Part shown: piece by piece, positions 44,801 to 52,527 of the stretch
Layout: each line of letters opens with the position of its first letter
Numbering within the stretch: the first letter of the stretch is position 1
DNA from: an uncultured Lachnospiraceae bacterium
GTDB lineage: Bacteria; Bacillota; Clostridia; Lachnospirales; Lachnospiraceae
DNA length: 64,000 bases
Direction: 5' to 3'
Assembly: GCA_900542015.1 (NCBI GenBank)
Contig: UQLY01000001.1
Span: forward strand, 124,001 to 188,000
The notes under the pieces: model-generated
Told to the model about the DNA's origin: nothing
Databases searched by the model: none
Seen by the model: the letters and a program-made list of their open reading frames with translations, nothing else
Made by a program: the position numbers and the translations under genes

Positions 44801-46794
44801 TCGGTATCCTCCGGCAGCACGTCCGAAAACAGCATACCCTCTACCGTAAGCTGCGGTTCGTTTACCGTAACGGTCCATTCAATGACGCCGTCCTTGATCT
44901 GTCCTTCCTTTGAAATCAGGTCCGGTTTTTTTATTTCCACATAACGTGAAGCCTCTTTTTCAATAGGGTCGTTATTCAGCGAGCTGGTCATGCTCGCCTT
45001 GTTTCTAAACTCCCGCCACGGATTATCCTTACTGTTTTCAATATACTGCTCGGGATCTATGACGCGGGTCGTAACGGTAATGACCTTCCGCTCCGTCAGC
45101 GTGCCCAGGTCGAAAACCAGGGTTCCGTTCTCCTGATCGGAATCCGCGGCAAGCGCCTCGCTGGCGCTGACAAACGCCATTTTGGACGCATCAAAAGTAT
45201 CCGTTACCTTCACGTTGTTCAGCTCCACCGCCGAATCGTTGACAACGATTTCCCATGTGAGGACATTGGTAACCTGATTATAATCTTTACTGTTTTTCTG
45301 CAGCAGATTGTATCCCGGCACCGTAGCGTCCTGTGTGATATCATAAGTAACTTCGTCCCCGTCCTTAAGCTGCGCCCGGTTGGTAAAAGAGGTCTGGGAA
45401 AGATCCGACACGTGCGTCGTATATTCAATCGTATACATATCCGTCGTATCCGTATTGGGGAAGCCGATGCTAAAACCCGTATCTGTAACGGTCAGATTCG
45501 TTCCTGCAGGCAGCGCCGGCGTAACCTTGATATCTCCCGCACCGGTCAGCGGCTCAAGTCCCGAACCGAAAAGATCGGAAAAAGTTGCGCCTTTTAAGTT
45601 CAGATTTTCTTTATTTAATATAATCTTCCATGTAATATTGCCGTCTGCATCGATGGAAGAACCGCTTTTGTTGAGCATATCCGGTCTGATCGTAACCGAG
45701 CCGTCGTCCGTGACGCCCTTCGTGCCGTCGTCCGGATTGAAGATCGCGGTATTATTGATGATCTGGCTCGTATTGTTGTCCACACTGTTAAAAATCGCAG
45801 CGTCATAATAGGTTTGGAATTTTACCTTTGCATGATAATATGTCTTAACGCCGCTTAACGTCAGCTCCACATTCTGCCCCGAGCAATTTTCCGTCACGGT
45901 GCCTTCATAAGCGTCCGTCAGCATAGCGCTGCCCGGCACATAAGTCAGCCCGCTTGCCAGCGTATCGCTGATCACGCCGTCCAAAGTATCCCTGCCGTTC
46001 GGTCCCAGCTCGACCGTCCATTCGATATAGTTTCTTCCGCCATCATTGACCACACGGGTACCGGATTTATAAATATCCACGTCCTTCGGCTCCGGATCTT
46101 CGGTATCCTCCGTGGAATCCGTGGTTGTAATCGAGAAATCAAAGCTGCCGCCGCTGGTAGGGAAGCTGATATCCGCTTCCTTGCCCGCTTCCTGCAGATC
46201 CTCGTTCAAGCCTCCGTCAAACTGTACGTAAAATCTGGTGTTCTGGCTGGTACCGATGACGTCCTTATCAAACCGGAAGGACAAAGTGCCGTCCTTTGCA
46301 ATCTTTACCGTACCGATGGAGTTGCCTTCTCCGTCCGAAAGGGGATGAGTCGCCTCCACGTCCACGCGGATCGAGGTCGGCAGCTGATAAACATACTCCG
46401 TCCCCGCGTCTATGGCGTCTGCGGTTCCCAATATGAAATCCAGCTTCATGTTGATATCCGCATTGTAGGGCAGTTCAAAATCTCCGTTTTCCGTCAGCTC
46501 CAAAACCTGGTTTTTGCCGGATTCATCTTTATAAGTCGCCTTTAATTCAAGGCTGGAAAGGGTAATCGTCGTGTCGTCAAAAATATCCGCAGAGCCGCTT
46601 TCCGTCTGATAAACCGGCTCCTGCGCCGCGCTCTTTGTGACCGGAAGAATCCCCGTATCCGCATTTTGAGAAACGCTTTTATCTAAATCGTTTTGGTTCG
46701 TCTGCCCCGCCCATACGCTCGTCGGCATAGAAGTCGTAAACATGGCTACAGCCAATACTATCGGTAATATCCGCTTCCAAACTGCTCTTTTCAT
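38842..46794 (-). CDS. Giant LPXTG-like wall adhesin with about 16 CnaB/SpaA repeats
   Basis: 2650 residues. Signal peptide MKRAVWKRILPIVLAVAMFT to about residue 29. Residues about 60-915 hold a series of beta-sandwich adhesin/DUF11-like domains (repeated WTVxxN and TVTDTF-type strands, e.g. ITWKIILNKENLNLKGATFS). From about 915 to 2590, some 16 tandem CnaB (SpaA) domains follow, each with an IxKxD/G start, LxGAxFxLY and a KETKAPxGY-like end (e.g. GTYYLKEISSPAGYKVSD). The Lys and Glu can form intramolecular isopeptide bonds. The C-terminus NIPKTGDDTPLG is a sorting signal with a membrane helix and RRRRKQ tail. It should extend as a long covalently anchored fibre. GGGAGAGG precedes the ATG, 15 nt after the sortase gene. 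Confidence 0.93.
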   Translation of the reverse strand: MKRAVWKRILPIVLAVAMFTTSMPTSVWAGQTNQNDLDKSVSQNADTGILPVTKSAAQEPVYQTESGSADIFDDTTITLSSLELKATYKDESGKNQVLELTENGDFELPYNADINMKLDFILGTADAIDAGTEYVYQLPTSIRVDVEATHPLSDGEGNSIGTVKIAKDGTLSFRFDKDVIGTSQNTRFYVQFDGGLNEDLQEAGKEADISFPTSGGSFDFSITTTDSTEDTEDPEPKDVDIYKSGTRVVNDGGRNYIEWTVELGPNGRDTLDGVISDTLASGLTYVPGSAMLTDAYEGTVTENCSGQNVELTLSGVKTYYHAKVKFQTYYDAAIFNSVDNNTSQIINNTAIFNPDDGTKGVTDDGSVTIRPDMLNKSGSSIDADGNITWKIILNKENLNLKGATFSDLFGSGLEPLTGAGDIKVTPALPAGTNLTVTDTGFSIGFPNTDTTDMYTIEYTTHVSDLSQTSFTNRAQLKDGDEVTYDITQDATVPGYNLLQKNSKDYNQVTNVLTWEIVVNDSAVELNNVKVTDTFDASKMAFVSASEALAADSDQENGTLVFDLGTLTERKVITVTTRVIDPEQYIENSKDNPWREFRNKASMTSSLNNDPIEKEASRYVEIKKPDLISKEGQIKDGVIEWTVTVNEPQLTVEGMLFSDVLPEDTEYIPGTFKIQNTWYDANPLYREPSVTTDASGVQTISYTFDDSDAAEKAFYEKAFWIQYQTRVTDIDKATTNSSYTNEAKIDVDYEGDITVTDDAGKTVSGVVGGVINKTYSYRSGNQYVDWTVAINEAGNDMSTVTNPKITDQLADYFDYVSGTLYLVSENGTETEVSKDDYIVSVFNGRLTVQLPVDGDGKYIGSNRYKFKFRTNFNCLAAELEGKKITNTASFTGSGEEYTKETTSIDNVSFSSSSAGAVVRREIRIKKVDADDPDKVLPGAKFELYLGNECVGEAVSGEDGIAVFEDLNAMTGYTLRLLETQAPDGYRIDGTGETEITDYTEDNLVTDSNGVRCYVIEIPNTSLTAVNTGDINLKKVNADGTLLSDAVFGLYSDASCSDADLLYTRTTVNGLASFSKLALGTYYLKEISSPAGYKVSDDVVTVVIAKNGTDVEVSYDGAVQDLYSVTDEKAVGRLIITKQDEADENHTLDGAVFSIYKDANCTDRVDTQTTSGGTVTFDNLELGRTYYYREVTAPQDYVLDSTVHEITIGTGDEVTDQVESVTLTNVKAVGNIVIQKVDNSTVAQPLSGVEFTLYESDGITTCDFDNDGNPDKVSTDDQGTAVFENIPFGSYIIKETKGKDGYRINVTDTPVTISAVGNQNVTVVNDLIKCDIKIIKYDYDDADNKLAGAEFGLYTSQGVQVARATTNDAGEAYFRDISYGDYEIRELKAPGDYKASGSAIVISATNIADAAESGIAITRQVANEREKGEIVLTKQGALSTGGTKLLDGATFTLYDENMLAVASAVSDANGQVSFTELAYGTYYIQETKAPDGYVRDAGIYQVVVSSDDPVTEYVSADGNKEALTVVNQLSNAPYISFKIRKTDSETGAALPDATFELYKNGSPTGITAVTGSDGIAYFKRVHIENDADETSYDVREVSVPTGYIQTSSPIVLGDREDVNLYADPVNTGDPNLTDSEIKWAKGSEAQATVTNDPMKGKIWITKTGLTSGVLLEGAEFTLYEDDKITPVTGITNPVTTNASGVAAFDDLPRGIYYLKETKAPKGYTLNTTETKVTIVDDSTLSYTYKDAPINVSISKKAVGGTEEIAGAVFRVVKAGDESVVIDSWTSTATAHRIPFSALEAGETYILREETAPAGYGYMNDVTFKVNSDGSITTTAEKNGQTLVVRDMPVTLRIAKEGSDAPGVGLSGAILAVYDENGTELTRFTSGTTAYSLPLGMLTAPKTGYHYYTLKEISAPDGYELADDMTFAVASDGTVYQAVETGGAYSYTALTDATLVMTDAKKLSTDMYIRKLDANTGADLAGAEFAIYDEGDLTNAIETWTSDGRPHKLSTTTFTQGVTYVLQEVSAPAGYLNATAVKFTIGADNKITIVTGNAENINADRDTILVRDQELEVKIRKQDSYGLLLKGATLKICEYDMTTGTVGAEVVTFETGASVYTVLPQSLYSDASYILQELDAPDGYKLAEDIVFTIDRYGRITRADGVPVYNNTIVMEDDEAGLGIGKLALETGDGLAGSTLQLTAVDDPYFTEQTWVSDGHVRTWDLTDFTPGCTYILTEINAPDGYAYTDPITFTIDADDHQIYIDGEKVENRTVHIEDAKLMLVVSKQDLYSKAEIAGAELAVVDRNGQTVASWTSQNSEWNVDTSKFIAGKDGGYAEYTLKETKAPNGYRLADDIVFAIDQDGNIYYVTTDASNTKQYTLAEGNKLVMYDEPNLSIAKLDTDGNPVIGAKLTVTAKDDAAFAPISWETTKEPRYFEADVFTPGVTYVLTETEAPKGYAYATSMEFTVSADGLVSVNGETVENKRIVMLDYPIKVYVKKTDASSGQPLAGAKLVIKNEAGEIIYSFVSENQSVLLPSEIFTAPQPGEKRLFTLAELEAPGGYQVAADIGFAIDSEGKLYVKNEKGEYVLSDEAELVMQDQPAPGAPGQPGNPGIGTNIPKTGDDTPLGMLIALCITGFAGVCGAFGYYFFRRRRKQ

Positions 46795-46809
46795 AAAACC
46801 TCTCCCTTA

Positions 46810-47649
46810 TCACTCAATCGTTTCCGATACCGCCGCAACGATCAGCCGCTGCGCTTCGGTCCCGTATTCACAGGTCGACAGCAGAACAATCTGCCCCGCC
46901 TCCCCCGGGTTTTGTCCCGGTTCTTCATACCAAAGCGAATTTCGCTTTAACTCCTTCAAATAGCTTTCCCGTTCCTCTCCGGTACCGGGAAGCTCGTCAT
47001 AATGAAAATACGTCTCCTGCGTCAGATCTATCAGGGCAACCGCAAAAATCCGATACGCTTCATCGCCCGCTCCCCAGTCCAGATACAGCGTCTCATGGCT
47101 TTCCCGAAACTCTTTCTTCCGAAATCCTTTTAACGCCCCGAACATCGTCCCGTCCTTCATATGATGCCCGTGGATCAGGATCACTCCATCCTCCGGCGCG
47201 CAGCTTTCATCCAGGAAAATCGTTCCGTGGCTGCTCTTTTTTTCATAAAAATCATGATTCAGATAATATACGTTATCCCTCTGTACAAAAGGATAATAGA
47301 TATCGGTATCCGGCACCGTAATCCAGCCTATGTAATCCGCATTGACCGCCCTGAGCCGTTCGGTGCTTTCCTTTGCCGCCCTGCTTCCGTCGTCATCCGC
47401 CGTATCCTGTCCCGTTTCCCCGCCTTCTTTGTCCGCTCCGGCAGCTCCGTCACCTTCCGGCACGCTTTCCGCCTCGCGCAGCGCCGCAATGCCGTCATTG
47501 CTTTGCTTCTGTTCCCGGTAATCGAGATAATAGCGCAGCAATGCCGCGCCCGAGACGACAAATACGATCAGAAAAAGGCTCCCGGCAACGAGCAGGATTT
47601 TATCCGTTCCCTTAGAGGCTTTCGCATTCTTTTTCATTTTGGTTTCCAT
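46810..47649 (-). CDS. srtB: Class B sortase
   Basis: 279 residues. One N-terminal membrane anchor (about 20-43), an acidic Glu/Gly/Asp linker and a sortase catalytic domain from about 95: ADYIGWITVPDTDIYYPFVQ, the catalytic His in LIHGHHMKDGTMFGALKGF and the catalytic Cys in VLLSTCEYGTEAQRLIVAA. The LxTCxY and the extended helix between are class B. It cleaves a sorting signal between Thr and Gly and links the substrate to peptidoglycan. Its neighbour with IPKTG is the obvious substrate, in line with clostridial SrtB enzymes that use [SP]PxTG-like motifs. Confidence 0.92.
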   Translation of the reverse strand: METKMKKNAKASKGTDKILLVAGSLFLIVFVVSGAALLRYYLDYREQKQSNDGIAALREAESVPEGDGAAGADKEGGETGQDTADDDGSRAAKESTERLRAVNADYIGWITVPDTDIYYPFVQRDNVYYLNHDFYEKKSSHGTIFLDESCAPEDGVILIHGHHMKDGTMFGALKGFRKKEFRESHETLYLDWGAGDEAYRIFAVALIDLTQETYFHYDELPGTGEERESYLKELKRNSLWYEEPGQNPGEAGQIVLLSTCEYGTEAQRLIVAAVSETIE

Positions 47650-47712
47650 TGAATTTTAAACATCGAATTTTGTATTTGGGCATAGTACCCCAATCATCTA
47701 TTTCTAATTTAC

Positions 47713-47741
47713 ATAATATAATATTTTTAAAATAATTACAA
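47713..47741 (-). promoter_or_regulatory. Promoter of the sortase-adhesin operon
   Basis: TTGTAA (47736-47741) and TATTAT (47713-47718) on the minus strand are 17 bp apart, in a strongly AT-rich gap about 65 nt before the sortase start. Confidence 0.6.
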
Positions 47742-47770
47742 CCTGTATTCCGCTTTTTCCAAAGGAATCC

Positions 47771-47812
47771 AAAAACGGACTGCTGCGTTTTTATCCGCAA
47801 CAGCCCGTTTGT
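47771..47812 (-). terminator. Terminator of groESL
   Basis: Minus-strand AAACGGGCTGTTGCG pairs with CGCAGCAGTCCGTTT around GATAAAAA and ends in TTTTT. It lies about 75 nt after the groEL stop. Confidence 0.85.
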
Positions 47813-47885
47813 TTCTTTTACTGTTTGTTTCTATTTGGCACTGTCAGTATCTATCCTCTGCATCGCGCCGTCTGAGTCATGTCTT

Positions 47886-49508
47886 TTACATCATGCCGCC
47901 CATGTCGCCTCCCGCAGGCATTGCCGGTGCGGGCTCTTTGATATTTGCAACAACGGACTCGGTGGTCAGCAATGTGGACGCTACGCTGGTCGCATTCTGC
48001 AGCGCGCTTCTGGTAACCTTTGCAGGATCGAGAATGCCGCTTTCCACCATATCGGTGTATTCTTCCTTCAGCGCGTCAAAACCTACGCCGGGTTCGGACT
48101 CGCGTACTTTATTGATAATTACGCTGCCTTCCAGCCCTGCGTTGGACGCGATATGGTACAAAGGAGCCTCCAAAGCTTTCAGAATGATCTGCGCGCCGGT
48201 CTTTTCGTCGCCATCCAACTGATCCGCAAGTTTTGCAACCTCTTTGGAAGCATGGATATATGCGGAACCGCCGCCTGCGATAATGCCTTCCTCAACCGCC
48301 GCTCTGGTAGCTGCAAGCGCATCTTCCATACGCAGTTTCGCTTCTTTCATTTCGGTCTCGGTAGCCGCGCCCACGCGGATAACCGCTACGCCGCCGGCAA
48401 GTTTTGCAAGTCTTTCCTGTAATTTTTCTCTATCGAAATCGGATGTGGTCTCTTCAATCTGCTGTTTGATGCTTGCAATTCTCGCGTCGATCGCTTCTCT
48501 CTCTCCTTCGCCGTCAACGATAACCGTATTTTCCTTCTGGACTTTAACGGATTTTGCACGACCCAACTGATCCATTGTGGTTTCCTTTAAATCCATGCCC
48601 AGCTCGGAAGAAATAACCTGACCGCCTGTAAGAATAGCGATATCCTCAAGCATTGCCTTTCTTCTGTCGCCATAGCCCGGAGCCTTTACGGCAACGACAT
48701 TGAACGTGCCTCTCAATTTGTTGACAATCAGAGTCGTCAGCGCTTCGCCCTCAACGTCCTCTGCAATAATCAGCAATTTTGCGCCGCTCTGGACGATCTG
48801 CTCCAACAGCGGTAAGATTTCCTGAATATTGATGATCTTTTTATCCGTAATCAAAATATAAGGGTTATCCAGCGTCGCTTCCATCTTTTCCATATCCGTA
48901 GCCATATATGCGCTGATATAGCCGCGGTCAAACTGCATACCTTCTACCAGATCCAGCTCCGTCTGCATGGTCTTGCTTTCTTCGATGGTAATAACGCCGT
49001 CCCCGGATACTTTTTCCATAGCGTCGGCTACCAGATTTCCGACTTCCTCGTCTCCTGCGGAAATCGCCGCTACTTTTGCGATATGCTCTTTTCCTTTTAC
49101 TTTGGAACTCATCTTTGCAATAGCGTCTACCGCGCAGTCAGTAGCTTTTTTCATACCTTTTCTTAAGATAATCGGGTTTGCGCCCGCCGCAAGGTTTTTC
49201 ATTCCCGCGTTTACCATAGCCTGCGCCAGTACGGTCGCCGTCGTCGTACCGTCGCCTGCAACGTCGTTGGTCTTGGTTGCAACTTCTTTTACAAGCTGCG
49301 CTCCCATATTTTCAAAAGCGTCTTCCAGCTCAATTTCCTTTGCGATGGTCACGCCGTCGTTGGTAATTAACGGAGCGCCGTAGGATTTATCCAAAACTAC
49401 GTTTCTTCCTTTCGGTCCTAAAGTAACTCTGACCGTATCCGCCAGTTGATTAACGCCTGCTTCCAATGCTGCACGGGCTTCCGCTCCGTATTTAATCTCT
49501 TTTGCCAT
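47886..49508 (-). CDS. groEL: Chaperonin GroEL (Hsp60)
   Basis: 540 residues. The start AKEIKYGAEARAALEAGVNQ, GPKGRNVVLDKSYGAP, ATP-site GDGTTTATVLAQAM (about 85-98), AAVEEGIIAGGGSAYIHAS and the flexible C-terminal tail GGDMGGMM are diagnostic. It forms the double-ring cage for protein folding with GroES, encoded 69 nt upstream. The pair is under CIRCE/HrcA control. Confidence 0.99.
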   Translation of the reverse strand: MAKEIKYGAEARAALEAGVNQLADTVRVTLGPKGRNVVLDKSYGAPLITNDGVTIAKEIELEDAFENMGAQLVKEVATKTNDVAGDGTTTATVLAQAMVNAGMKNLAAGANPIILRKGMKKATDCAVDAIAKMSSKVKGKEHIAKVAAISAGDEEVGNLVADAMEKVSGDGVITIEESKTMQTELDLVEGMQFDRGYISAYMATDMEKMEATLDNPYILITDKKIINIQEILPLLEQIVQSGAKLLIIAEDVEGEALTTLIVNKLRGTFNVVAVKAPGYGDRRKAMLEDIAILTGGQVISSELGMDLKETTMDQLGRAKSVKVQKENTVIVDGEGEREAIDARIASIKQQIEETTSDFDREKLQERLAKLAGGVAVIRVGAATETEMKEAKLRMEDALAATRAAVEEGIIAGGGSAYIHASKEVAKLADQLDGDEKTGAQIILKALEAPLYHIASNAGLEGSVIINKVRESEPGVGFDALKEEYTDMVESGILDPAKVTRSALQNATSVASTLLTTESVVANIKEPAPAMPAGGDMGGMM

Positions 49509-49577
49509 AATAATGACCTCCTGTTTTTAATAAAATTACATGTTCCTGATTACACCGGTCCGCCGGTTTTTACGATA

Positions 49578-49850
49578 TTACTGAATGATGGCAAGAATAT
49601 CTTTCTGGCTGACGATGATCCATGTTTCCTCGTCGGCTTTGATTTCCGTTCCCGCATATTTGGAATAGATGACCTGATCGCCTTCCTTTACTTCCATCTT
49701 GACCTCTTCGGTACCCGGTCCTACGGCTACAACCTCCGCCTGTTGGGGTTTTTCCTTTTCCGCGCCCGGAAGCACAATCCCGGATTTGGTTGTCTCCTCT
49801 GCTGCTAACGGTTTCAATACGACTCTGTCGCCAAGTGGTGCTAACTTCAT
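49578..49850 (-). CDS. groES: Co-chaperonin GroES (Hsp10)
   Basis: 90 residues. LAPLGDRVVLKPLAAEETTK opens the family, KSGIVLPGAEKEKPQQ is the mobile loop that binds GroEL, and VKEGDQVIYSKYAGTEIK is the conserved roof/strand segment. It caps the GroEL ring. It is the first gene of the heat-shock operon, with CIRCE about 50 nt upstream. Confidence 0.99.
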   Translation of the reverse strand: MKLAPLGDRVVLKPLAAEETTKSGIVLPGAEKEKPQQAEVVAVGPGTEEVKMEVKEGDQVIYSKYAGTEIKADEETWIIVSQKDILAIIQ

Positions 49851-49900
49851 AATAAAAGCCTCCTTAAAATGTATGATTGTTTTATTGATTTTCTATTTTA

Positions 49901-49927
49901 TTAGCACTCATTTCCCTCGAGTGCTAA
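49901..49927 (-). promoter_or_regulatory. CIRCE operator (HrcA binding site)
   Basis: TTAGCACTC-N9-GAGTGCTAA is a perfect match to the CIRCE inverted repeat. It sits just downstream of the groES promoter, where HrcA binding blocks transcription. Confidence 0.98.
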
Positions 49928-49938
49928 TCGCAATACCT

Positions 49939-49967
49939 ATATTAGTAATTTATGGAATGTGTTGCAA
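49939..49967 (-). promoter_or_regulatory. Promoter of groES-groEL
   Basis: TTGCAA (49962-49967) and TAATAT (49939-49944) on the minus strand are 17 bp apart and directly upstream of CIRCE. Confidence 0.8.
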
Positions 49968-50090
49968 ACCGGTTTACGGACATTTACATCTCTGTTTCTT
50001 TGTTTTTCATGCCACTATCTCATTTTTTCTTGCTTTATCTTATTTACCCCTTTAAAAGGCACATTTAATACTTATTTTATATTTCTAAAA

Positions 50091-50882
50091 TTACAGCAAA
50101 CCGAAATGCTCCATCGCATGGTAAACGCCGTCGTCAAAAATGTCCGCGGTAATGTAATCCGCACACGCCTTCGCCGGTTCGCTTCCGTTTCCCATACAGA
50201 TCCCGGTTCCGGCGTATTTGAGCATTTCCACATCATTGATGCTGTCCCCTACGGCAATGGTATCCGCCGGATCAATGCCAAGCTTTTCACACATCAATTC
50301 GATGCCCTTTGCCTTGGAAAAGCCCTTCGGCACAAATTCCGCCACGCCAAAGACATGCTCCAGCACTTCAAAACCGCCTCTCAGCTTTGCATAGATATCT
50401 TCGGGATCTCCCTTTTTTATATGAATGCTCGCCTTACACGCCTCCACCGTCTCCGCCTTCTGGATCGACAGGAAATTATGGGGAATCGTTTCATTGACAT
50501 ATTGCAGGTACCAGTCTCCTTCAGGGCTTTTCTCCGTTTCCTCATCATAATAAATGTATTCCGTTCCCTCCAGAATATACATGGCGCCATACTGGCGGAA
50601 CACGCTGACCAGGTCTTTCAGCTGCTCCTGGTCCAGGGAATGGCGAAACATTTCCTTTCCCTGATATTCTCCGTAAGTGCCGCAGGCTGCCACAACGCCG
50701 TCAAATCCCATATCCAAAATCGGCGTCTTCGGGATCATAACCCGACTCCTGCCGCTGCAGACAAAGGCAAAGTGTCCGTTTGCACGGATTTTGCGTATCG
50801 CTTCCGCCGTTGACCGGATTGCCGGCTTGCCCTGCACATACAATGTGCCGTCTATATCAAAAAATACCGCTTTTTTGTTCAT
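50091..50882 (-). CDS. Cof-type HAD-family phosphatase
   Basis: 263 residues. Motif I FFDIDGTLYVQGKPA holds the nucleophile Asp. Motif II is VCSGRSR near 38, motif III is the Lys in KGFSKAKGIELM near 190, and motif IV is AVGDSINDVEMLKYAG near 214. A C2B cap lies between. Such enzymes remove phosphate from sugar phosphates, FMN or similar small molecules in the cytosol. The substrate is unknown. GGAGAG precedes the start, and the gene stands alone upstream of groES. Confidence 0.9.
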   Translation of the reverse strand: MNKKAVFFDIDGTLYVQGKPAIRSTAEAIRKIRANGHFAFVCSGRSRVMIPKTPILDMGFDGVVAACGTYGEYQGKEMFRHSLDQEQLKDLVSVFRQYGAMYILEGTEYIYYDEETEKSPEGDWYLQYVNETIPHNFLSIQKAETVEACKASIHIKKGDPEDIYAKLRGGFEVLEHVFGVAEFVPKGFSKAKGIELMCEKLGIDPADTIAVGDSINDVEMLKYAGTGICMGNGSEPAKACADYITADIFDDGVYHAMEHFGLL

Positions 50883-50994
50883 CTTTTTATCTTCTCTCCT
50901 TATATTCTTTTCCTTACATTCTTTTCTTTACAGGCGCAGCCGCCCGGAAAGCGCGCATGCCTTTTGCCGCCCCGCCCGACTGCATTGCATAAAG

Positions 50995-51081
50995 AAAAGG
51001 CTGCCGGACGTCCGGAGCTGAGCGGATATCAAAAGTTTTTGCGATATCCGTTCAGCTTTCCGAACAGGGCAGCCCCTTTCA
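50995..51081 (-). terminator. Large multi-stem hairpin, terminator of the GGDEF gene
   Basis: The inner arms AGCTGAGCGGATATC (51016-51030) and GATATCCGTTCAGCT (51042-51056) pair at 14 of 15 positions. The outer arms GGCTGCC (about 50999-51005) and GGCAGCC (about 51068-51074) also pair. Read on the minus strand it ends in CTTTTCTTT, right after the stop at 51088. Two arms this long with an interior GGACGTCCGG are more than a simple terminator needs. Confidence 0.75.
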
Positions 51082-51087
51082 TTCAGT

Positions 51088-52008
51088 TTACGCTTTCTCC
51101 AGCCTTTCTCTGTAGCCCGGGGAATTTTTGATTTCAAACTTGTTGTTAAACATTTCGTATTCCGCATCGGACAACAGATCCGAAAGATTTTGCTCCACAT
51201 TGTACTTGATCACATAGCCGCAAGCCACGCTGGGCGCCAGATGGGCATCCTCAAAGTCAAGGCATTTTTGCTGCACCCTCTCGCAGTACTCCTTTGCCTC
51301 GTTATCCTCAGTCATGGGGATCAGCACATTGAAAAAGTCTCCCCCGCATCTGCCGATTATGTATTCGGGCTTCGCTTCCGCCTTCAGGAAAGAAGCGACT
51401 ACCCGGATCAGGCGATCGCTTTCTTCGTCTCCGAAATGGTCGTTGACATATTTCCAGTCGTTGATATTCGCACAGATCACCGCCACCGGTACGATCTGGG
51501 AGCGGTCCACCACTTTTAATTTATTGTCGAAATAAGTGCTGTTGAGCACTCCGGTCAAGGGGTCTTCCTTTTCGCCGTGCTTTACCCGGTACTGCTCCTT
51601 TTCCAATTTCTTTTCCAAGTCGTCCGCATACAGGGATAATTCGATGGATTCGTACGCTTTCTGTGCATGTCTCGTCAACTGCTCCACAAAGCTGTCCACC
51701 AGCGCTTCCTTTGCGCTGTCGCGCATTTCCTCTTCTTTGGTATACAAATGCGCGATCGTCCTGCCCTCCACACGGATTTTCTTGCCCGGAGCATTTACCG
51801 TATCGGGCTTAAAGCCTACAAAGTTCCCCGTGCTTGCGGCTTTCTCTCCGTGTCTGTCCGTCAAAAGCAGGCTGATGCCGGTTACCCTGTTCATATTTTC
51901 CAACAATTCGGACAACTGACCGATTTCAAAAATCTGATCCAGACTGTAATTTCTGATATTGTCCCTTAATCGCTTTTCTAACGGTATCAGTCCAAACGCC
52001 ATATCCAA
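51088..52008 (-). CDS. GGDEF-domain protein with degenerate active site and PocR-like sensor
   Basis: 306 residues. The N-terminal part (about 20-125; LSELLENMNRVTGISLLLTD, GRTIAHLY) resembles a PocR-type small-ligand sensory domain. A short helical linker (about 125-160) leads to a GGDEF domain starting DPLTGVLNSTYFDNKL. The signature loop is RCGGDFF rather than GGDEF/GGEEF, with the second acidic residue replaced by Phe, so cyclic-di-GMP synthesis is doubtful. It may bind a nucleotide or act as a partner. It has its own promoter and is divergent from the YjfB/GGDEF pair. Confidence 0.82.
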   Translation of the reverse strand: MDMAFGLIPLEKRLRDNIRNYSLDQIFEIGQLSELLENMNRVTGISLLLTDRHGEKAASTGNFVGFKPDTVNAPGKKIRVEGRTIAHLYTKEEEMRDSAKEALVDSFVEQLTRHAQKAYESIELSLYADDLEKKLEKEQYRVKHGEKEDPLTGVLNSTYFDNKLKVVDRSQIVPVAVICANINDWKYVNDHFGDEESDRLIRVVASFLKAEAKPEYIIGRCGGDFFNVLIPMTEDNEAKEYCERVQQKCLDFEDAHLAPSVACGYVIKYNVEQNLSDLLSDAEYEMFNNKFEIKNSPGYRERLEKA

Positions 52009-52054
52009 TCCCTCTCTTTATTCATCGCCGTCCTATAAGCGGCAGGTCAAAATT

Positions 52055-52083
52055 ATTATAACTTTTTTCACTCCTTTTGTCCA
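52055..52083 (-). promoter_or_regulatory. Promoter of the degenerate GGDEF gene
   Basis: Minus-strand TGGACA (52078-52083) and TATAAT (52055-52060) are 17 bp apart, about 47 nt before the start. Confidence 0.7.
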
Positions 52084-52150
52084 GCGCTTTCCGCCCCTTC
52101 GCTCCGTTATGCGCTTTGTCAAAAAACTTTCCGAAACTTTTATAAATGAG

Positions 52151-52179
52151 TTGAATTTTTATCTTTATTATTATAAAAT
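52151..52179 (+). promoter_or_regulatory. Promoter of the YjfB-GGDEF pair
   Basis: TTGAAT (52151-52156) and TAAAAT (52174-52179) are 17 bp apart in an AT-rich stretch, leaving a leader of about 115 nt before the YjfB start. Confidence 0.6.
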
Positions 52180-52300
52180 GAATATAATCATTTGGTACTT
52201 TAGTACTTTGCTTGTGCTTTGGCTTTTTTGCTATTGCTTTACATCTTATCATACTGTAAAACAGGGCATTCCCCAAAGCGTGAAAAGGGAGGTTTTCACT

Positions 52301-52489
52301 ATGGATATTGCTGCTTTATCAATCGCCATGTCTAAGTCCGAGCTTCAGACCGATGTAGGCGTTGCCATGCTGGATAAAACGATGGAAGCGACCACCGAGC
52401 TTGGCGCAGGTCTTGTCAAAATGATCGACCGTTCCATGGAATTATCCGTAAATCCCAATATCGGTTCCAATATCGACGTTTTAGTATAA
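52301..52489 (+). CDS. YjfB-family putative motility protein
   Basis: 62 residues beginning MDIAALSIAMSKSELQTDVG and continuing VAMLDKTMEAT, the usual pattern of the small YjfB family. AAGGGAGG lies 8 nt before the ATG. An open frame continues upstream to 51959 but crosses the promoter, so the short form is right. Family members occur in motile Firmicutes, but no biochemical role is established. It is 38 nt upstream of a membrane GGDEF protein and probably cotranscribed, which fits control of motility by cyclic-di-GMP. Confidence 0.85.
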   Translation: MDIAALSIAMSKSELQTDVGVAMLDKTMEATTELGAGLVKMIDRSMELSVNPNIGSNIDVLV

Positions 52490-52527
52490 TACGATAATCG
52501 GAAAGCGATATTGAAGAGGTCATTTTA

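Noticed and set aside
43096..44913. Plus-strand frames of about 190-220 codons opposite the adhesin
   Set aside because: They follow from the biased codon use of the repeats and lack start signals and homology.
47612..47800. 62-codon minus-strand frame upstream of the sortase
   Set aside because: It crosses the predicted promoter and lacks a ribosome site.
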